Source: Aulosira sp. FACHB-615
GTDB taxonomy: Bacteria; Cyanobacteriota; Cyanobacteriia; Cyanobacteriales; Nostocaceae
Assembly (NCBI RefSeq): GCF_014698045.1
Contig: NZ_JACJSE010000004.1
Coordinates: 434,001 to 498,000 of the forward strand
Direction: 5' to 3'
DNA: 64,000 nucleotides
Part shown: piece after piece, positions 60,349 through 64,000 of the stretch
Layout of the letters: each line of letters starts with the position of its first letter
How positions within the stretch are numbered: the stretch's first letter is position 1
Translations under genes and position numbers: made by a program
The notes under the pieces: generated by a model
Database searches by the model: none
Seen by the model: the letters and a program-made list of their open reading frames with translations, nothing else
What the model was told of the DNA's origin: nothing

Positions 60349-60394
60349 ACTTTGTTGGGTTACGCTATCGCTACTATTCTCTTAACTGAACTGC
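60349..60394. repeat. 46-bp dispersed repeat, shorter copy
   Basis: The reverse complement begins GCAGTTCAGTTAAGAGAATA and ends ACCCAACAAAGT. It equals the 57-bp copy at 37561 minus 11 bases. It lies between mutT and the DUF4058 gene. Confidence 0.8.
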
Positions 60395-60395
60395 T

Positions 60396-60818
60396 TTACT
60401 CAGCACTCAGAACTTTATACTCAGCACTTTTTAAAGCGGCGATAATTTGACCATTAGCTTCGGGAAAAGCATAATTTTCTAATTCATCTAAGCTGACCCA
60501 GCGAACTTCCTCACATTCTAGCGGTTGGGGAATACCTGATAACAGGTGACAGTGATGCACTGTTAAAGTTACACGCAATTGGGTATAAGTATGGTCGATG
60601 GTGATGAGATGGTCTTTGACTACAATTTCTATACCTAATTCTTCGGCTATTTCTCGCCGGATACATTCTTCTATGGTTTCTCCTGGTTCAATTTTGCCCC
60701 CAGGAAATTCCCATAAACCACCCATTGCACCTTGCTGACGACGACGGTCAATTAAAACTTGCTGCTGGTCATTCCAAATGACGGCGACACCAATAATTTT
60801 ATGTGGAATAGAAGTCAT
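60396..60818 (-). CDS. mutT: 8-oxo-dGTP diphosphatase MutT
   Basis: A 140-residue Nudix hydrolase with the box GGKIEPGETIEECIRREIAEELGIE (G-x5-E-x7-REUxEExGU) and the MutT-specific opening KIIGVAVIWNDQQQVLIDRRRQQGAMGGLWEFPGGK. It clears oxidised dGTP from the nucleotide pool. The C-terminal LSAE comes from heptamer-repeat sequence, so the frame runs into an STRR. Confidence 0.93.
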   Translation of the reverse strand: MTSIPHKIIGVAVIWNDQQQVLIDRRRQQGAMGGLWEFPGGKIEPGETIEECIRREIAEELGIEIVVKDHLITIDHTYTQLRVTLTVHHCHLLSGIPQPLECEEVRWVSLDELENYAFPEANGQIIAALKSAEYKVLSAE

Positions 60819-61188
60819 ATCAATTTTAGATTTTAGATTACAGATTTAGCTTGATCAAAAAGTGTTCCTAACAGAGCAGTGGCAAGCGAGACAGGAAGCC
60901 TACAGTGTACCGAAGGTCGCTGTAGGTACTTCACTGATTTATCTAATCAACTGGAGTGGTCAGATCCCCGACTTCTTGAAGAAGTCGGGGATCTCGCAGA
61001 CTGATCAAAAAACTCGGCAGGATAATTTTGAATCTGCCGAGTTTATATGATTGATAGTCAAATTTCTTGTAATTGCTTAAATATTGTCGCAGAAGTCGCC
61101 CAAAGCTACAAGTTTTGATTTCAGACCTATTGATTAATCTATTCTGAGAAATCTAATGTCTAAACATCTTCTTCCCTTGTCTCTCTTC
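60819..61188. other. gene-free stretch with a 33-bp palindrome
   Basis: Upstream of mutT. The palindrome copy at 60962-60994 (perfect arms AGATCCCCGACTTCTT) is the only feature. A 62-codon frame over it is a translation of repeat sequence and is not called. Confidence 0.6.
60962..60994. repeat. 33-bp palindromic dispersed repeat
   Basis: A perfect copy of the family, with arms AGATCCCCGACTTCTT / AAGAAGTCGGGGATCT around one base, identical to 4931-4963 except for the centre. Confidence 0.9.
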
Positions 61189-61533
61189 CTATTCTTGATT
61201 ATCGGTTTCTGTACCTTGTAGCGCCATTTCAAAGTCCATACGTTGTTCAGCGTTACGCAGGAAATAACCACTAATCATTGCGGAGGCCAGCAAACGACCA
61301 AGACTTTCCCGGCTGGTTGTAATGGTCATATTAAAGTGTTCTGGTGGTAAGTTACCTAACAACCCCACAATGTTGCGTTCCATGACTTGGAAGACTTCGG
61401 GAGATGTTGGTTTAGATAAATGGCTTACTGTTTCGGGACTTAAAGATTTAACATATTGCCACAGTAAGTTACTGGTTTCTGATGCGTCGCTGGGGAAAAA
61501 TTCTTCTGAGACTCGATTAGATTGGTTACTCAC
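61189..61533 (-). CDS. DUF760 family protein
   Basis: A 114-residue protein of DUF760, found in cyanobacteria and plant chloroplasts. It reads NLLWQYVKSLSPETVSHLSKPTSPEVFQVMERNIVGLLGNLPPEHFNMTITTSRESLGRLLASAMISGYFLRNAEQRMDFE, a single helical domain without membrane segments. Function unknown. A good start ATG is preceded by GGAGGTTAA on the minus strand (AGGAGG spaced 6 nt). Confidence 0.92.
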   Translation of the reverse strand: MSNQSNRVSEEFFPSDASETSNLLWQYVKSLSPETVSHLSKPTSPEVFQVMERNIVGLLGNLPPEHFNMTITTSRESLGRLLASAMISGYFLRNAEQRMDFEMALQGTETDNQE

Positions 61534-61918
61534 GTTTAACCTCCTGTACTACTGTTGCTGGTGGCTATGTTTGCAACTGAGATAAGATGTGCCTGTCTTA
61601 TATTTAACGATCGCTGCCCTTTTATTGTTCCTGTTAAATAATTTAACAGGCACATTCTCATATAGAAGTCGGTGTAACCGTACCAAAACCGGAGTATTTT
61701 CTCGCCTAATAGTTATTTAGTCATTGGTTATTGGTCATTTGTGAACTACTTAGGACTTACGCAAAAAAACGAGAAAATAAGGTTTTAGAACAGGGTGCAG
61801 GGGTATGAGGGTATAAGGGTGTAAGTATTCAAAACCCTTTCACCCTCACACCCAATCCCCACAGAAAATTTTGATGCGTAAGTCCTGCTACTAATAACCA
61901 AGGACAAATGACAAAGAA
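61534..61918. other. gap between sigma factor and DUF760 genes
   Basis: It holds a second AGGACTTACGCA element (61752-61886). Elsewhere AT-rich, with an inverted CTGTTAAATAATTTAACAG (61632-61650) that could be a hairpin in the DUF760 promoter region. Confidence 0.5.
61752..61886. repeat. 135-bp TIR element, AGGACTTACGCA ends, copy 2
   Basis: Perfect 12-bp terminal inverted repeats (AGGACTTACGCA / TGCGTAAGTCCT), as in 41644-41761. Its interior, with GGGTATGAGGGTATAAGGGT-type runs, is unrelated to the other copy. Confidence 0.8.
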
Positions 61919-62920
61919 CTAACTCGCCAAATACTCATTCATGGTGGCTTTGGATTTGCGGAGTTTGTTTAAGGCTTCCCGTTCAATTTGGCGGACTCGT
62001 TCACGGCTGATGTTTAAGATTTCACCGATTCTGGCCAAGGTTAAGGCTTGACCGTCAATCAACCCAAAGCGCAAGGTGATGACTTCTCGCTGTTGGGGGG
62101 TGAGTTCCGCCATGACTCGTTCTAAATCCGATGAGAGGGAGGTTTGCATAACAAACTCTTCGGGAGAAGCACCAGGATCTTCTAGCATTTCTCCAAGTTC
62201 AGTGTCGTAGTTGTCTCCCAAGCGCAAATCTAAGGAAAGGGGTAAACGGGCTTTTTCGAGGTATTCTCTGACTTGTTTGGGAGTTAGGTCTAGTTCTTGG
62301 GCTAATTCGCCGACTGAAGGGGCGCGTCCGAGTTTTTGCGATAACTGACGCTGGGCTTTTTTGATTTTATTGAGTTTTTCGGTGATGTGAATGGGTAGGC
62401 GAATGGTACGGGCTTTTTCGGCGATCGCCCGCGTAATTGCTTGGCGAATCCACCAGTAAGCATAGGTAGAAAACCGATAACCTTTGGTGGGGTCAAATTT
62501 TTCTACACCCCGTTGCATTCCAATGCTACCTTCTTGGATCAGGTCAAGTAGGTCTACATTGCGCTTGATGTATTTCTTGGCGACAGATACGACTAAGCGC
62601 AAATTGGCTTCGACCATTTTACGTTTCGCAATTTCACCCTCGGCGATCGCTTTGTTCAATTCGGTTGTATCTAGCTTGGCTTCCTTCGCCCATTCTTCTA
62701 ATGTGGGTTCATGACCTAACTTGCCAGCTAAAGATTCTCGAAGTTCTTGTAAAGCAGTTGAACGCTGCACCTGTTTACCGTAGCGAATTTCTTCTTCATG
62801 GGTTAACAGGGGTACACGGCCAATCTCACGCAGATAAGTCCGCACGAGGTCTGTAGCTGTCGGGGCCGTCTTGACGGCGCTACTGATTGGTGATGTTGGG
62901 GGGTTGATTGCTGTAGTCAT
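61919..62920 (-). CDS. group 2 RNA polymerase sigma factor (SigB/SigD type)
   Basis: A 333-residue sigma-70 of the non-essential group 2. Region 1.2 (DLVRTYLREIGRVPLLTHEEEI), region 2 (NLRLVVSVAKKYIKRNVDLLDLIQEGSIGMQRGVEKFDPTKGYRFSTYAYWWIRQAI), region 3 and region 4 with the HTH TLARIGEILNISRERVRQIEREALNKLR are complete, while region 1.1 is absent. From recall, sigD lies beside carB and not far from nblB in Anabaena, so SigD is the first guess, SigB-type the alternative. It controls stress or nutrient responses. Confidence 0.93.
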   Translation of the reverse strand: MTTAINPPTSPISSAVKTAPTATDLVRTYLREIGRVPLLTHEEEIRYGKQVQRSTALQELRESLAGKLGHEPTLEEWAKEAKLDTTELNKAIAEGEIAKRKMVEANLRLVVSVAKKYIKRNVDLLDLIQEGSIGMQRGVEKFDPTKGYRFSTYAYWWIRQAITRAIAEKARTIRLPIHITEKLNKIKKAQRQLSQKLGRAPSVGELAQELDLTPKQVREYLEKARLPLSLDLRLGDNYDTELGEMLEDPGASPEEFVMQTSLSSDLERVMAELTPQQREVITLRFGLIDGQALTLARIGEILNISRERVRQIEREALNKLRKSKATMNEYLAS

Positions 62921-63634
62921 TCAACTAACTAGTAGATAACTGATAAATAGATGTTTGTTGAGGTGCTGCCCAATTGACTTGGGAACACATGATATGGTTT
63001 ACGATTTACGCTTCCGTTACGGGCGGCAGATTTTATTAATCAAATTAGGCTATTAACTGCTAGACGTTACAGTTTTTTCTGAGATTGTACAAGTATCTAC
63101 GGATAGATAAGAGTAGCTAGAACAACACCTTACATCTTTAAACTTTGTTAATAATTGTAACATTTATTAAAAAGATTGCAAAGCCCCACAGGCTGAAAAC
63201 GATTGAATTTGAGAATGATTGTAATAGCCTCAACACAGTGGTTGATCGAGCTTTATCCCTCGTACAGCAACAATGAGAACCATAGACTGTGGTCAATAGG
63301 TAGGCAAAAATTATGAATTTGTGGTTTTGGGCTGAGACTCCTATCAATCAATTGTTTGGCAAGTATTTGGAATGAGTATAATTGCTTGAGATGGGATGAG
63401 GGCGATCGCACTTGCCAGTTAATAAAAATTCGCAGAGAGAAAAATTAGTTTACTCATATTTGTTAAAATATCTCAATATGAACCATAAGGTTTCTTCTAT
63501 AATAATTACTTAATTTTCCTTGTAAATACTGCTTAAAGCAGATTCATGAAAAAAGGGTAGGAGACAAGTGAAATCTTTACACTGCCTCCAAACCCCTCAT
63601 ACTCCAGTTAAATTAAGTGCCACGCCGGGCAGAA
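62921..63634. other. gene-free region upstream of the sigma factor gene
   Basis: This 714-bp AT-rich region between carB and the sigma factor presumably contains the promoter of the latter. A HIP1 octamer sits near 63403. Small open frames in it have no coding character, and no RNA gene or terminator for carB could be identified. Confidence 0.45.
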
Positions 63635-64000
63635 TTACGGCTCTCGCTTCATACAATATTCTTGGATGCCTTTTACGTCTAAAGTCGTATTTTGCAGAGA
63701 ACGGATAGCGGCGACGGTGGCTTTGGCACCAGCAATGGTAGTAATAATCGGGATTTTGTAGGCTAAGGCTGTGCGGCGGATGAGTTTAGCATCGGTTTGC
63801 GCTTCTTCACCAGAAGGTGTGTTGATGATGAGTTGTATTCTCTGGTTTTTAATTGCATCCAGGACGTGGGGACGGCCTTCGTGGAGTTTCAGCACCAATT
63901 CAACCTTTAAGTTATTTTCTTGAAGTACTTGGCGTGTGCCGAAAGTCGCCATCACAGTAAAGCCTAGGTCAATAAACTCCTTGACTACGGGAACGGCTAA
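63635..64000 (-). CDS. carB: carbamoyl-phosphate synthase large subunit, C-terminal part (window edge)
   Basis: The visible 121 codons are the C-terminal MGS-like allosteric domain of CarB: VPVVKEFIDLGFTVMATFGT, then a segment LIINTPSGEEAQTDAKLIRRTALAYKIPIITTIAGAKATVAAI, ending KGIQEYCMKREP. The frame stays open to the window end, so the gene continues beyond it. CarB makes carbamoyl phosphate for arginine and pyrimidine synthesis; this domain binds effectors such as UMP or ornithine. Confidence 0.95.
   Translation of the reverse strand, partial: LAVPVVKEFIDLGFTVMATFGTRQVLQENNLKVELVLKLHEGRPHVLDAIKNQRIQLIINTPSGEEAQTDAKLIRRTALAYKIPIITTIAGAKATVAAIRSLQNTTLDVKGIQEYCMKREP

Noticed and set aside
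60862..61050. 62-codon plus-strand open frame
   Set aside because: It runs through the 33-bp palindrome; translation of repeat sequence.
1..64000. tRNA, rRNA, transposase or prophage genes
   Set aside because: I looked for T-loop/CCA patterns and for transposase and phage protein motifs and saw none convincing; a tRNAscan and Rfam run would settle the RNA part.

Overview
The window comes from the chromosome of a filamentous, Nostocales-type cyanobacterium. The sequence shows many HIP1 octamers (GCGATCGC), a psbA gene for the photosystem II D1 protein, RpaB, NblB, a Ycf27-type regulatory gene set, an HstK-type Ser/Thr kinase fused to a histidine kinase, heptanucleotide tandem repeats and many small dispersed repeats. 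No tRNA, rRNA, transposase gene, prophage or CRISPR array was seen.

Layout. 0-10.8 kb: a DNA phosphorothioation (dnd) locus. dndC, dndD, dndE and a dnd-associated methyltransferase lie on the minus strand; two DGQHR (DndB-type) genes lie on the plus strand; dnd-associated protein 4 closes the locus. Two toxin-antitoxin modules (a PemK/MazF pair and a PIN/VapC pair cut by the window edge) and a divergent XRE-regulator pair are interleaved. Neither dndA nor the restriction genes dndFGH are present in the window. 10.9-20.7 kb: psbA (Q130 form), a response regulator-histidine kinase, an aldehyde dehydrogenase, a molybdopterin oxidoreductase, rpmF, and a caspase-fold protein that lacks both catalytic residues. 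21-31 kb: an RTX metalloprotease-like protein, a tandem-GGDEF protein, a DUF4336 protein, a solitary ureG, a membrane glycosyltransferase, a 1.3-kb gene-free stretch packed with miniature repeats, a zinc-ribbon protein and rlmN. 31-41 kb: the giant kinase/ATPase/histidine kinase, a MIF homologue, Uma2, a 2TM protein, a creatininase-family protein, a ROK kinase and a small coiled-coil protein. 41-50 kb: a repeat-rich section holding a NACHT/HEAT NTPase (possible defence gene), an amidase, and the sulfate transporter genes sbpA-cysT-cysW. 50-64 kb: a pentapeptide-RidA fusion, ParDE, a second Uma2, radA, rpaB, a CCB-type cytochrome b6f assembly factor, DUF456, a DUF6887/6888-like pair, nblB, a CBS protein, DUF4058, mutT, DUF760, a group 2 sigma factor, and the 3' end of carB.

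The most unusual content is (i) the dnd locus, with two dndB-like genes that share a candidate operator motif, and (ii) the dense population of non-autonomous elements. Several exist as two or more copies in this window, so insertions can be read by direct comparison: a 24-bp element inside one copy of a 117-bp terminal-inverted-repeat element, a 42-bp element inside a heptamer tandem array, and a 215-bp multi-hairpin element whose two copies show a compensatory base-pair change.
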